A stretch of DNA of 64,000 bases from Apostichopus japonicus (GCF_037975245.1 NC_092572.1:6213501-6277500), one strand, 5' to 3'. Counted from the first letter of the stretch, positions 49,627-62,214 are shown. Program-made: numbers and translations. The notes: generated from the sequence alone by a model not told the origin.

Positions 49627-52600
49627 TTAACTGAACAGTATAGTGCAATTACTAAATGAGTCTTTTAACTGCTCGTAAGAAATGAAAGCTTTGCCTCTTT
49701 GCTTGAGTTCTTTCTCAAGTTTAATAGCAAATTTTAACTTATATAAAAAATCTCTACACCTAATTTCCGTGTTCGAATTTTTCTTACTAAACATGAAGTA
49801 CTTGAGATGAAAAATTAAGAAATTATATGGATGATTTACAGAATAATGAAACCCAAAGCAAATGTCATTCTTCGAAAGTATAAATTGTCTGCCAAAAATT
49901 GCTTGCTCCACATCTAAAATAAAGTTCGATATAATAGGGCAGTCCCAAAACAGATGTAACAGGGTCTCGTCATAGCGGCCACAAAAGTGACATCGTGGGT
50001 TATCGATTTGCCCTATTTTATGACGGTAGTGGTTTGTTCCAATAATGCGATGGAGGAAGCGAAATTGAAAATATTGCATCTTGGAATCTCTGACAGAACG
50101 AAACGGGGCTTGAAAAATTTTCTCCCATTGGGTGGCTGTGATATTAAAATAAAGATTCCATTTGGCTACAGCCACAGGAGGAGTGCTAACACGAGTAATA
50201 AGGCTTTTATAAATATGTTTAGAGACAGAGGGAATAAATTGGGGATATTCACTAGAGCTATTAACAGTATCCTTATAAACCTTCATCAGTCCAACCTTCC
50301 ATGCTCTAGGGATAGACGAAATAATTCCATAGTAAACAGTAAATGGGCAATAATCTAATCTATACTTCTCTTTGAAACGCAGTATTGACAATGGACGATT
50401 GTCATTGTCAAACAGATGTTTCACCTGCCAAATACCTTTTTGGAACATTGAGTTGTAAAAAACCATCTTATTGTTAATTTTAATGAACGAATTGTTCCAA
50501 ATTATCTGTTCACCATAGTTGGAATTAGGCGTAATAAAAGAGTGCAATAGCCATGCATGGCAGACATCATAAATAAATGCATTACTAATATGAATGTCGT
50601 TTATTTTATAATTACAGTTAAACAATAGAGATTTGCCGTACTTTTTCAAATGAAAATCGAAAAAAAGTTTCCAGTACTTATCGCTACTGTTGTTGTATCT
50701 GTTCACCCAGGTACACTTAAGACTATGAATAAAATACTTAGTTTGTGTGACATTTAGTCCACCTGAACTGATAGTACCAATCATAGAGGAACGGCGAATT
50801 TTTTCGGGTTTCCCACTCCAAATGAAACGAAAAATAATGGCATCTAGTTCTGTTATAAACTCTTGTGGGGGATTTGGAAGAATTTGAAAGAGATAAAACA
50901 ACTGTGAAAGCCCGAGGGCTTTAACAATGGTAACTTTTCCCATTGGAGTAAGATCCCTCTGCGACCAGACACCCAGTAAACGTTTGAGCCTCGAAAGCTT
51001 AGGAGGAAAATTCAAACTGAAAAGATCTGATCTGTTATTTGTAAAAGAGACGCCTAATAAAGCAACGGGACCGTTAGACCAGTTCAACCCAAAGATGTTA
51101 CGAAACCATGGATCCCTCTGTGTCTGTCTACCTAGTGGGAAAAGGGAAGATTTTTCCATATTGAGTTTTAGACCCGACGACTTCTCAAAAGTACTAAAAG
51201 TACTAATAGTTTCTTTTAAAGAACTATAACTACCGTCTAAAAACATGGTCGTATCGTCCGCATATTGTAAAATTTTAATGTTGTTGTCAAAAAGAGATAT
51301 ACCATTGATAGCATTATTATCATTTACACACAGTGTGAGAACCTCAGCACAAATTAGAAATATATAAGGGCTTAAGGGACAACCTTGGCGTACCCCACGG
51401 GATATTTTAAAATCAAGGCATGAGTACCCATTGTTTATGATTCTGGCGGAATTATTAGAATACATAGTTTTAACCCAGTTAATAAAACTTTCCCCAAAAC
51501 CAAAGAATCTAAGGGAGGTGAAAATAAACTCCCATTCCACACTGTCAAATGCTTTTCCGAAGTCCACGAGGAACAGTAAACCTGTTTTGTTACTCGTGTT
51601 ACAATACTCAATTAAATCTAGAACAAAGCGGACGTTTTCCCCAATAAAGCGGTTTTTAAGGAAACCCGTCTGGTTATTGCTAATCACTTTGGGGAGAACA
51701 AGTTTAATTCTTGTTGATAACACTTTTGCGCAGATCTTGTAGTCAGTGTTGAGGGGTGAGATTGGACGATAGTTCTTGATAAAGTCCTTATCCTTGCCAT
51801 GCTTTGGAATTAGGGTAATAATTGCAAGACCCTGCTAGGCAGACAAGTCAAAATTAGTATTAGCGTAATTTAAAGCATTTACCACACAATCCCCGATAAC
51901 TGGCCAAAATTTCTTGTAAAAATCGACTGAAAATCCATCACTACCAGGGGATTTACCAATGGGCAGTAAATTCAGAGCGTCAACACACTCAGCAGATGTC
52001 ATAGGCCCATCACAGCAATCTGCTTCATCCATACTCAGCTTTTTATAATTAAATATTTTGGAAAAAATTAATGATGGGTCCACCTCTCCACTTGTATACA
52101 AAGTGGCATAGAAGTCCCTCAGATTAGCCAATATTTCCCGTTTTTCAATAAGTATGTCGTTATTGTCAGTTTTCAATCTATGAATAACATTATTTGCTTT
52201 ATCATGTTTTTCGAGATTTAAAAAATATTTTGAGCTTCTTTCACCATATTCGACCCACTGCGCTCGCGACCTAACGATGATCCCATCAATCTTTTTATGA
52301 TACAGGGATTCGAGCTCTGATCTCGTATCTTTTAACTTTCTCAAAGTTTCCACTGAGCCTAAATCGTAATAAGACCTTTCGAGCTGGGATATATTATTCA
52401 AAAGATTCCTTTCATAGTGACGCTGTTGTTTTGCTTTTAATTTTGAATAGCTAGTAGTAGCCATACGGACTTTGTATTTAATAAACTCCCACTTAGCACT
52501 GGGATTAAGATCAATTACACCATTCAGCTCGGAATGTAACAGGCGTGTAATCTGATCAACATATATGGAATCCTGTAACAATGAATTGTTTAACTTCCAG

Positions 52601-53359
52601 TACCCAGGACCCCGTATATCAGAAGAGCAATGGATGTTTAATATAACAAGAGAGTGATCTGAATGCAGCCCTGGTGAAATATAACAATTGGAAATCAACT
52701 GAAGTAAATGTCTAGAAATTAGAAAGCAATCTAGTCTACAATGGATCCCAGAAATAGTTTCGGAAGACCTAGTAAAATCTGACTTAAAGGGATTGCGTTC
52801 ACGCCAAACATCGACCAAATCGAAAACATTCATCAACTCCAAACAATGCTCTCTGGCGTGAAAATTAGTCTGTGGGACTCCCCCCTTCTTATCGATGTCA
52901 GTATTGAAAAAAAAAGTTAAAATCTCCCCCGATTATAACACTTTCACAGGCAAAGCCACTAATATCGGCTGACAGCCTATCAAAGAAGGACGGAGAGTCT
53001 ATGTTGGGGGCATAAATGCAAACAATAGAATACGTTTTATCAAGAATCTGCACATCTAGCATAATACAACGACCATGGTTGTCAAGTTTGGAGTTAAGAA
53101 CCGTCACATCTAGACTGGGGTTAAAAAGTATACAAGTACCCCTACTAGCTGAAGACCCGTGAGAATAAAATACCTTTCCACCCCATTCTTGACTCCATCG
53201 ATGCTCGTCAAGCACGGTACTATGGGTTTCTTGAATGAAGGAAATATGGTTATTGTGGTTTTTTAAAAAGGCAAAAACCTTATTGCGTTTGGAAAATTGC
53301 CTGAGACCCCTAGCATTATAGGTTACAATTTTTATATTAGAGATTGAAATAGCAGCGAT
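49627..53359 (-). pseudogene. LINE ORF2: endonuclease plus reverse transcriptase
   Basis: About 1240 codons. The N-terminal AP endonuclease shows IVTYNARGLR, a QETH motif, YSIVCIYAPN, IGGDFN and the GLHSDH block. The RT palm shows LVDFGKAFDSVEW, RGVRQGCPLSPYIF and the catalytic YADD (about residue 154 of the last open segment). A C-terminal CCHC-like knuckle C-x2-C-x8-H-x4-C near CHFCGRYDETLLHLFWDC follows, as in L1/Tx1-group elements. Two lesions are visible. One extra base in the A run at 52907-52915 shifts the frame just after IGGDFN. An in-frame TAG at 51835-51837 lies between the linker and the palm. The rest is open and conserved, so the copy is young but probably inactive. Confidence 0.92.
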
Positions 53360-53703
53360 CTAGCCTACTATAGACAAAAGTAATTGTAATAAGCTTACCG
53401 CTATATGTAATCCTAAGGATCCAAGGCACATATATAAAACCAGAAGAACTGCACACAACTATATCTGATAAATTCGTTGAAGCGAGGTTTTAATAAAATG
53501 AAAGGAAAAAAATAAGTCAATCCCACAGGAAAAAGGTTTAATTTGAAAATATCAAACCAAATCCTAATTATCCCATAAGGAAACAAGGCCCAGGGAAAGG
53601 GGACCATATGGACTGTATCGACTTCGACAGTGGGTCGCAGTGAATAAAAAGTAACGTTTAAAAAAGGTGTCCGCCAAATCAGCGACTGGAAAACAAGAGG
53701 ACT

Positions 53704-53880
53704 TTACTGCTCAACAAACTTGTATGGACGTCCATCTGCAAGTCTCCACTGACCTCTCTGGAAGCGTAGCTTGGTGCCGTTTCTGTAGAGATCCGATACC
53801 TTGGTTGCCCACTTCTTCTTCTCTTTGAAATCTGTTAGCGTAAGGTCATCAGTTATGAAAAAGGTGTCTTGTTCCTTGTT
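53704..53880 (-). pseudogene. LINE ORF1, C-terminal fragment
   Basis: About 58 codons end at a TAA (53704-53706). The sequence TDFKEKKKWATKVSDLYRNG with K-L-R-F-Q-R-G-Q-W after it resembles the C-terminal nucleic-acid-binding domain of L1-like ORF1 proteins (basic residues, then an L-R-F/Y strand). The N-terminal part is missing because of 5' truncation of the element. Confidence 0.65.
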
Positions 53881-55560
53881 TCATCTTAGATTTCTATAGG
53901 TCTTTCCCGGATAACATATTCAAACAGAAAAAAAGGGCTTTAAAAGACTCACTGATGCTTGAAGCTTGGGTATTCACATACATGACCTTCTTTTTGTGTC
54001 GGTATTTTTTATCACAAACTGTTTGGCCGTTAACAGTTCTGATCGGAGTTTGGCATGGCGTATTTACATTACTGCTATGTTGGACATTATATCTTTCAGT
54101 TCGTCATATCGAGAACACGAAGTTATAGATAACGATAACAACCAAGTTTAAAGTACAAATGTAATCTCTATCATCAATGTCAGCAGTCGATTTATACATA
54201 TTTACTCAACTAAAACACCAGTGTGTGATATTATTCAGAAACATTAAAAGTTAATTCACCTCACACTAATTTTAGAAATAGTTTGTTCACACCAACAACG
54301 GAGACCATTGTATTACTCATGAACAAGAGAAGTTAGTCGTCATTTGAGGTCGGTGGAAATGGAATACTGAATTCTGTTTCAAGAGAGGTACATACCATTT
54401 TCATCAATATCAAACTGACAGGTATTGCAAATGAAGACGGGAAATATTCCAAAGGACACCAATGAAGATAACGTGGGCAAGGCACAATAATGTAATCCTG
54501 TTCACTATATATCCAGTAAATTACATCCAATCTTCCTGATTCAGAAATTTCCGTTATGATTCATCTTGAGAAAGAAATCGAAAATGAAGAAGAAGGGTTT
54601 GCATGTAAAATTGGCACAATTTCTACTTAACACTAATCAAAACTAAGTCAAAAGATGCTATTATTTTGGTTAAATTGAGTATAAACTACATAACTGAAGA
54701 TAAGTGCCTGAAAGAACCAACTCAATTCAGTACATACATCAGTATCGTTTGTACCTCACCTATAATACTCTCCCCTTTCCTAAGATTTCTTTCCGAATTA
54801 TTGCTTTCTCACTTATCAATAGTTCAATATTGATTAAGAAGATAATTTCTTAAGTAAAAGCAAAGAGGGCGAGTGCTATGCTTTATCAGTTACAGCAAAA
54901 TAAGAGTACGTTGAAACTTAAAACTTATTAAAACTGAAAGCATATTTCCTAGCATAGGCTACTAAGTTCCATTTTGTTGTTCAAGTTTATGAAGTGCATA
55001 TGCAAGATATGAACGCAATTTTTATATTGTTGATTTTGCACACAACAATAATGCACTCCATCTATAAATAAATAAGTAACGAAAAGTTTGTTAAAGCATT
55101 AAGAATTCCAAAGCAGCTTAATTTTAGCCTAAATGTTTAAGAAACTTATGAGCCACGTACTCATCATCTGCCTAATCATATGTAGCATATTCTGTCACGT
55201 GACTATCAAATGGCATTGCGTGAAGTGTAGAGTGATTGTAAAAAGCTTGTACGGGCATGTAGCTGCTCGTCGGTGTCTTGCAAGATTGTTTAAAACAAAG
55301 TCGCTTAGGTTATAATGAATCAATACATATAATGGCTCCATCATGGAAGGAAAGCCAAACAAATTAAGATAAACCTTCAGGTGAGACTTATATCAGTCAT
55401 TCTTAATGCCTTGCAAGTTGTAGTTAAACTAAACCGATGACGAAAGTTAAGAGACTTAAAGGTAAGTCTTTAGTAACCTTGACATGTTTTGAAGGTCCAA
55501 TTAATTATCTTGTCCACCCAGGGCCCTAACAAATCCCTGGTACAATTATGATGTTAATCT
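53881..55560. repeat. NHL 3'-flank duplication, copy D
   Basis: It shares TTATCACAAACTGTTTGGCC, GGCGTATTTACATTACTGCTATGTTGGACAT (as in copy A, 42475 onward), CAATATTGATTAAG (copy B), TTTTGTTGTTCAAGTTTATG and CCAGGGCCCTAACAAATCCC. No NHL coding sequence remains in it. The ORFs at 53966-54151, 54333-54530 and 55133-55315 are parts of the flank. Confidence 0.75.
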
Positions 55561-55794
55561 CAAACCGTTGAGCTCTTCGAATCATCTTATCTCTCGATTT
55601 TTTAACACTTGATAATTTTGCATATACTTTTGTAATGGTGACGATAAACGTTTGCCCTGCCTACTGCATCAAGATTATAAAGTAGATTAGGGTAACGAAG
55701 GAAATTTGTTTCACCCGAGAAGAAGGCATGACGGTATATCATCTGTCTAATTGAAACATTCGTTATTAAGTAAACTATAGATTGAAAATTACAT

Positions 55795-57330
55795 TTTATC
55801 TTAATTTTCTATGAGTCTTTCCAGCATAACATCTTCAAACAGAAGAAAAGGGCTCCATAAGGCGCACTAATAATTGCAGCTTGGATCTTCACATTATAAT
55901 GTCCTTCAGTCTTGGTATTAGTTTTCACAAACTGTTTGGCCATTAACCTTTCTGATTTAAGTTTGGCATGGTGTATTCACATTATTGCGATATTGGACTT
56001 CATTTATTTGGAAAACGTCACCATCTAGTCTACGAATTTGTTTTTAACGATAACATCCAGAAGTTCAAAATACAAGTGTAATTAATCACTGTTATCCACG
56101 GTAGCTGTCGAATTTCACACTTTTGCTTCATCCGCACAAAGATGGTAATGATAACTGGAGAACAAAACCGCTTGCTCTGGTCACCTCTGTGTAATTTGTT
56201 TTATAGAACCATTACACGGGGTTGTTTCACCTCACACTAAGACACGGAAGTTAAATTTGAGAAACAGTTCGATTACAAAAATTCGAAGGCCTTTGTATTA
56301 CTCATGAACGTTTCTTAGAGTACTGACCGGTGAACAGAGAAGTCGAGAGCAAGGTCGGGAACGGGAGGCAATTATGTCGGTGTGTCCACTTTTTGCACTG
56401 CTCGTTTTCCGTCAGTGTATAACGAAAATGAGAAATGCACTTATACCATATGTTATTGGGTCCACTCTAAATGTTTTATTCACCTATAAACCCGAGTACA
56501 AGGTTGTATCCCTTTCGCCCATTCTTCAACAGAGGTGTCCAGATCATATCAAGTCTATCCAAAGTTAAAATTCAAATTTAGCGTGGTGTTACAGACTAAA
56601 GGTTAAAAACAAAACTTGAGGAAATCATCCTCTCTGCTTCTCCCTTATGTCTATATTTCCCAGATGTGGGTAGAAATATATTTACATGTGCTATGCCACA
56701 GCTTTCGGGAGAGGGGGCCGGGGGGGGGGATCCCTTCACAGGGCTTGAAATACACTCCAGGGAACTATAGCATTCCGTATTATGAAATAGTAGTGATTAA
56801 GGGTTGCTAAAAAAACAAGAAAAGTCAACATGCCAGTTATTTTGAAGAATTTTGCTGCTGAACCATTGAAATGCATTTATGAGATATATTCCTCTCTTTC
56901 TCACAAAAATAAGTTTTGTGACTTCAACGAGAGAACAAGACAATGCTCAAAATTCTACAGCTGCATGACATTACCCCGTGGACGCTCACTTGGGTTCAAA
57001 AAGGCACTTCATAAAATTTTACAGTAGATTCTCTTTCTGAAAACGTGTGTTTATGTTTAAAAAAAAACAGTGAGGCTATCGGGAACATGCTCCATCCCCT
57101 GTATTCGCAGCAACTGCATACTTATAAAAAAAAGATACTATAATTTATTGCACTGAGGTCGGTCCCAAAATCCCGTAATGTTAAAAGTCAAGAATTATGC
57201 AAACTGAGAGGTACACACAATTTTGAACAATATCGAACTAAAACGTATTGCGCATGAAGACAGGGAATATTGCAAAAGAAAGATCGGATGATGACGTCTG
57301 CAGGAAAAACAGCAAGATGCAGGTAAAACG
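55795..57330. repeat. NHL 3'-flank duplication, copy E
   Basis: It shares TATTAGTTTTCACAAACTGTTTGGCC with copy A and the stretch ACCGGTGAACAGAGAAGTCGAGAGC...CCACTTTTTGCACTGCTCGTTTTCC with 42803-42895. No recognisable NHL coding sequence is present. A poly(G) run lies near 56719-56727. Confidence 0.7.
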
Positions 57331-60244
57331 AAGTTCAAGGATCAATATTATTAATTTTTTATTTGATTAGTAATTCTAAAATCGAGAATGATGGCGGCTG
57401 AGAAAGCCAAATGCCACTCAAGCAAATAAAGTCGATGGTCAAACTTGCCATATGTCACTTAAAAAACCGTTACTCGAACTATTGCTTAAAATTAGAAAGT
57501 GCATTTTTGTAAGTAGCCAATGGGTCCAACGTGTCATACGTGGTAACATATGTGCATGGTATCAAATGACAAATTGCAGAAACTTCGAAATAAAACTCCG
57601 AAGACTTAAGTTGATTACTTGACAAAATTACTGGAAATTTAAATCCAAATGAATAAAAGAGGAAGACTATTTTATATTGCTATTTTGAACATGCCAAAAC
57701 GAATAAGAAAATGCTGAAAGTGTCTTATAGCTGAACATAGCATGTAAAAGGTCATGAGGTCATACCTTCAAGGCTCCCTGTACTATATATTTTGGGAAAA
57801 GAAATGCAACTACTTTAATTATCTTTCGACTGCACGACTTCGGTTTTCGTTATTATGCATTCATTATGTGATTAATTAGACTTGTATAAATATTGTTCAA
57901 TTCAGACAAAGCAATGGCTATCGTTTCCATTTGAGTGTCGCTATCCAAAGTCCAATCGGTTCTATTCAATCAGCAAATACCCAAACCATATTGAATGAGG
58001 TGTTGCTTGTCATTTTCCTTAGAGAGCTTGCTTCCATTTCGGTAAGGACGTTCTTCTGCCGTTTCGTAAAGGCGAGGTAGGCTGTCATTACTTTTTCCAA
58101 TTGATTTAAGTTTTTTAGCAATAAAGTTTGAGAATTTGGGTTCGAGTTACAGCGGGTGTTTAAGTTATACAAGATTTTATGTTAAACACCCTACCGAGTA
58201 TATGGTCTTGTTCAAGTGTATTTGCAGGTTCTTCCTTAAGCTGAATAAAATGGTATAATAGAGTGACAGGTTTTAGCCAGATGATCGCTGAACTTAGGGG
58301 GAAAAAGGGACATTTTATGTGTCTCATTTTCTTAGAAAAACGGTGCATTTTCACAAATTACCTTAAACCAATCCGCCAAAAAGATTTCGTAAAATCGTAG
58401 CCTATCGATTGAAAATGCAAATTAAAGAAGGGTTGATAGTATGTAATGCTGTCTTATAACGAATTAGGGACAACTACCTAAGAGAGGAAACGGCACAAAC
58501 TGATTAAAGTAGCTGGTAAACTGGCTCAGTATTGGTTCAACGATGTCGTAAATTCATAGAGAAGTGGATTCAAACCTTGGACCTAAACGACCTAAACTTT
58601 AATCTAACTAAGCCTCAATATGACACTTCCTTTACATAGGGGCGACTTCAATGACTCGAGGATAGCCTCTTTCGTTCATAAAATCCACCATTAATTTACA
58701 TTAATCAATCGGGGAAATGTCACCCCACCCCGTTCCCACATTTTAATCCTGTGCACGCCAATGTAATGAAGAGAATGGTGAATCATAGCAACAATTGATA
58801 TTGGCTAGGAACGATGTAATAGTCACATTACTTGAATGACACAATTTATAAGCTTATACCCATTACATTAAATGTACGCGCGATTCAATCGCGTTGTTAC
58901 AACGTCTCTATGGGTTTTAGATGTGGTAATTACTCCCAATCAGTATGTGCAAACTTATTACAATATTCTTCGTAAAAAACAATTGTGAAAAATTGTATGC
59001 AATGGATAGTGTTTTCTCTCTGAACCCTTATTTAGAAAGAATCCTTCTATTTTAAAATAAAACAGCTTATTTAAACAAAATATAGAGAATTTTATGATGA
59101 AACAGGACTAGCCTCATGTGTATTTAGTTATTTTACGATGTCTGACAATTCACAAATAATTTTGATGGTTGTTGTTAGCATCACTTTCTCCCTTTTACTG
59201 GGAGGAACGACTTTATGTTCTATCTAAACAAACTACTTGGACTTAAAACTAGCCATTCGACCTACGTCGAAAGAATGTACATGGAGGAGATAAAAAACTT
59301 TGTGAAAAACTTGAGATGAAGTTAAAAAGTTAGAGAGAAAAACCTCTAAATTTTGAGATTTTTCCTATTAGCGCCCGTCCGTAAAATCTACAAAAGTCAA
59401 ATACATCAAGTCAACGCTTTTAAGCCCCACTTTGAGAAGCTACTCTACTCACATTCTTTAAGGATACATTAAATTTAATTCAATGGTTACGTTTATGTTT
59501 TCTGAGAGATCTCCGTGTAACCGGTAGTTCCAATAAGATATAAACTTGGTCTATCGAAACAATGGTTCCTTACAGATTCCTGATCAATAATGGTCAAGAT
59601 ATGGTAATGTTCTTCAAAGAAATGACCAAATGTTAGAACTGTCCACCTTGTGAACAAGTCATGATCATACATAATGATGAAATCTCGTATAGAGTTTCAG
59701 ATGTCAGATGATACAGTTTTAATTATTGCCTCTATCGTGTCGTCATTCCACATTTATTCATATACTGCCAGTAGTTTACCAACAAACGGGGGCGTTAACG
59801 AGTAGTCCTAATGGATCAAAGCCCCGACAAAAAAACGGGCCTTCGGGTATATGAGTCAGGTACAACTCCGCGATGTTCCCATGATGAATCCCTGGGTTTC
59901 ATGTACTATAATTACTATAGCGGTAAAATAAAACTGAAAACAATTAAAGAAATGGAAACAGAAATATCGACCAAGTCAAGACAAGAAAAAGGTCATTTCT
60001 CATTATGTACCAATCAGGCCCACATTGTGTGATAACAGACGTCTGCAAAAATGGTATGAACTCTCTTTGTAGCTAAACGTTTCCCTTCCTTCTCTTTTAG
60101 GTTTGGCAGCGCCACAACATAAATTTCAAATGTTTAACAAGACGTTCGGCAATTATCGGTTTGCAATAGGAACTATAATAAATAGGATATGTCACCTAAA
60201 ATAGTTTTACACAACTGTTTTGACCAAACATTATCATAGACTGC
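57331..60244. other. Non-coding stretch between copy E and NHL copy 3
   Basis: AT-rich sequence with no domain-bearing ORF, no clear transposon ends and no long tandem repeat that I could see. The ORFs at 57966-58172, 58160-58354 and 59811-60032 have no recognisable motif. Confidence 0.5.
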
Positions 60245-60251
60245 TACCAAC

Positions 60252-60366
60252 ATTGAAGAAACGCGCATCCTTAACGTAAAACTTATGTGGAATGATGTTG
60301 ATGTCACGGAAATTATGTTTGTCACTTTAAAACCGTGGTTGTACAAAGAGTTGTTCATATATCGCA
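60252..60366 (+). pseudogene. Remnant of filamin-like part of NHL copy 3
   Basis: The frame here reads N-I-E-E-T-R-I-L-N-V-K-L-M-W-N-D-V-D-V-T-E-I. It resembles the filamin-like start of copy 1 (E-G-L-T-V-K-V...V-T-V-T-E-I) with about ten residues missing. It closes at TAG 60390-60392 in a different frame from the downstream NHL ORF. The resemblance is weak, so this is tentative. Confidence 0.3.
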
Positions 60367-60393
60367 ACGCACGTTTAAACCGAGTCAGCTAGT

Positions 60394-61215
60394 ATGGCTT
60401 CAATAGCTGAAAGGGTCGATCGAGCTGTGTTTTTCACGGACTACATGGATTTAAAAAATCCTCATGATACTTATCTTTATGAAAACAAACAAGACGGCAT
60501 TACAAAGAACACTATTGTAATTCTTAGATTTGGTGGCATATCTACTATCAATCGTCCCTATATTGATGCCACGGCCGTGTATGATGAACAGGATTTTACA
60601 CCATTTGCAATTACCTTTTCGAAAGACAAATTCTACGTGACAGACATGAAAACTATTCGCATATTTAACAACAAATTTCAGCTGCAGGAGAATTTGAAAA
60701 ATGAGGAAATAATTTCACCTAGGGGTATCTACGCAAGTGAAAATCGCCTTTATGTTGTTGATGGGACAAATAAAGAACATTCTCACCAAACGCCTATTTT
60801 CATATTTAACCTAGATATGGAAATAAAATCAAGGTTGACACAAGTTAAATTTGCTGATCCATGGTCTCTAAAAATAAATGTAGCCGAAGAACTCATTTTT
60901 GTATCTGATTCCGGTGCAAGACAAGTGAATGTTATTGATATTAAAACAGGGAACCTCGTCATAAGCATTAACATGCCTCAAAACGAGGGCCGTCAAATGC
61001 TATGTAGAGGTCTCGACATTGATGAAAACGATAATGTGTTTGTTGCATTAAGGGTCGAAGGACTGCGCAGGCAGTTTGAATGTATACGAATGTACACAAA
61101 GGAAAGTAATTTAACAGTTAGTAACGACATCTTTGAAAATTTGTCTTCCCTTGGAACAGAATTTCATTCAAAGATAATCTTTAATTGGATGATGACCCAA
61201 CCATATCAAGTATAG
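60394..61215 (+). CDS. Diverged NHL-propeller protein (copy 3), possibly truncated
   Basis: A 273-codon ORF clearly related to copy 1 but far diverged. Shared blades include NPHDTYLYEN (PHDVLLK in copy 1), FTPFAITFSKDKFYVTD, ISPRGIYASENRLYVVDG, the FADPWSLKI segment then ELIFVSDSGARQVNV, and MLCRGLDIDENDNVFVALRV followed by EG-x-R-R-Q-F-E-C-I-R-M-Y-T-K-E. It starts at an ATG where the filamin-like domain would end. It stops about 80 residues before the copy 1 C-terminus, so one or two blades of the propeller are missing. The surviving frame is long and shows conservative replacements. That suggests it was under selection for a long time, although the truncation may make it a recent pseudogene. 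It could also be an exon of a larger gene. Function is unknown beyond the fold. Confidence 0.7.
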   Translation: MASIAERVDRAVFFTDYMDLKNPHDTYLYENKQDGITKNTIVILRFGGISTINRPYIDATAVYDEQDFTPFAITFSKDKFYVTDMKTIRIFNNKFQLQENLKNEEIISPRGIYASENRLYVVDGTNKEHSHQTPIFIFNLDMEIKSRLTQVKFADPWSLKINVAEELIFVSDSGARQVNVIDIKTGNLVISINMPQNEGRQMLCRGLDIDENDNVFVALRVEGLRRQFECIRMYTKESNLTVSNDIFENLSSLGTEFHSKIIFNWMMTQPYQV

Positions 61216-62065
61216 TTTCAGGTGATTTATACCATGAGATATAGTTTTGGGGTGTTTTAAGGCTTAGGTGTCCGAACTTCGCAGTGTCCATGCTACTGCA
61301 TTGCAGGCTGTTTTGGCTGAACATTTCTTGAAGTGTTATTTATGCTTTTCTACTTATATTCGCCTAGAAATCATTATCAGTATGGAAGTCTGCGGTATCA
61401 TTCGTTCGAAGTTGTTAACATTGGTACTGTCATTGATTTGGACATTTTTATGGTTGTAGATTTGGTTATAATATTTGCACTGCTTAACAAAATAGATTTC
61501 TGCGTGTAAAGTACCGTTTGTTTAGATACAGCTGACACTTCCTCTGGGAATGTTGTCGGCATAGGCATAGGAGGCGGTGAGTTGAAAGTAATGAATCTCG
61601 GGTCACTGACAGCAGCACAGATACAGTTTTGAATGATTAATCCACACAATTTAAGTTTAAAAACAAAAGGCCTTGTAAAGAATTTATTTTACAGCTAACA
61701 ATCTCAACAAAGTTGCAGACATGCTCTCAACTTGTACAATTTACAGTGCATACCAGAATGCATCAACCGTGGCCTTTCTACATAACCAAACAACCTACTT
61801 ACAATAAATGGGTGGCATATTTGTAGGCATCTTTATAACAAAAAATAAACAATCAACCTTGATAGTTACAGAAAAATATACGTTTGTATGACTTTCGTGA
61901 ATGTCCATAAAGTTTTCTTGGCATCCACATATTACATAAATCAACAAAAGTTTGCATCGTTGTTAAGTTAACTTAATATCAACCTACCATTTCTGGTTTT
62001 CGAATATTACTACAGACTAAAGGCAGAAGTGACTTCATGCTTGAAGCTACGAAGTAGATAATTTA
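61216..62065. other. Spacer between NHL copy 3 and candidate membrane-protein exon
   Basis: No supported gene. The frames at 61268-61459 and 61398-61649 show no domain or splice support. Confidence 0.5.
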
Positions 62066-62214
62066 ATGAGCCATATGGAGAATAAGAGATTTTCATGCAG
62101 GCGTCTTTACCTTACCGTTTTGTGTACATGTGCCATCTTCGTCATGACACTAATGAACTCTCAACACAGCCCATTGAACATGTCAGAGGTTGCTGAAGAA
62201 TCTCCGTCTTTGAG
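62066..62214 (+). CDS. Candidate first exon of a type II membrane protein
   Basis: An ATG opens MSHMENKRFSCRRLYLTVLC followed by T-C-A-I-F-V-M-T-L-M and then polar sequence containing an N-M-S glycosylation sequon. The frame reaches a consensus donor (TTTGAG|GTAAGC) after 49 codons and two bases. A short basic cytoplasmic tail (K-R...C-R-R), one 17-20-residue hydrophobic segment and a polar stem is the layout of Golgi type II enzymes such as glycosyl- and sulfotransferases. It is not diagnostic of any one family. The upstream frame is closed by TGA at 62042-62044, which supports this ATG. Later exons are not in the window or were not recognised (about 1.8 kb remain). The ORF finder missed it because the exon is short. 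Confidence 0.4.

Larger units (their letters stand above)
49490..53880 (-). mobile_element. L1/Tx1-like LINE, 5' truncated, about 4.4 kb
   Basis: The element lies on the minus strand. From 5' to 3' it has the end of ORF1 (53880-53704), a spacer, a damaged ORF2 with endonuclease and reverse transcriptase (53359-49627), a 3' UTR of about 120 bp and a poly(A) tail (the T run 49490-49504). The right boundary is set where the sequence returns to the repeated NHL flank (TTTCTATAGGTCTTTCCCGG..., compare 55811 onward). No clear target-site duplication was found. The flank on the left matches the paralogue near 55535 while that on the right matches near 55795, so insertion may have been accompanied by a deletion of about 260 bp. 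Confidence 0.88.

Noticed and set aside
49987-51742. Plus-strand ORFs within the LINE
   Set aside because: They are antisense shadows of the RT reading frame.
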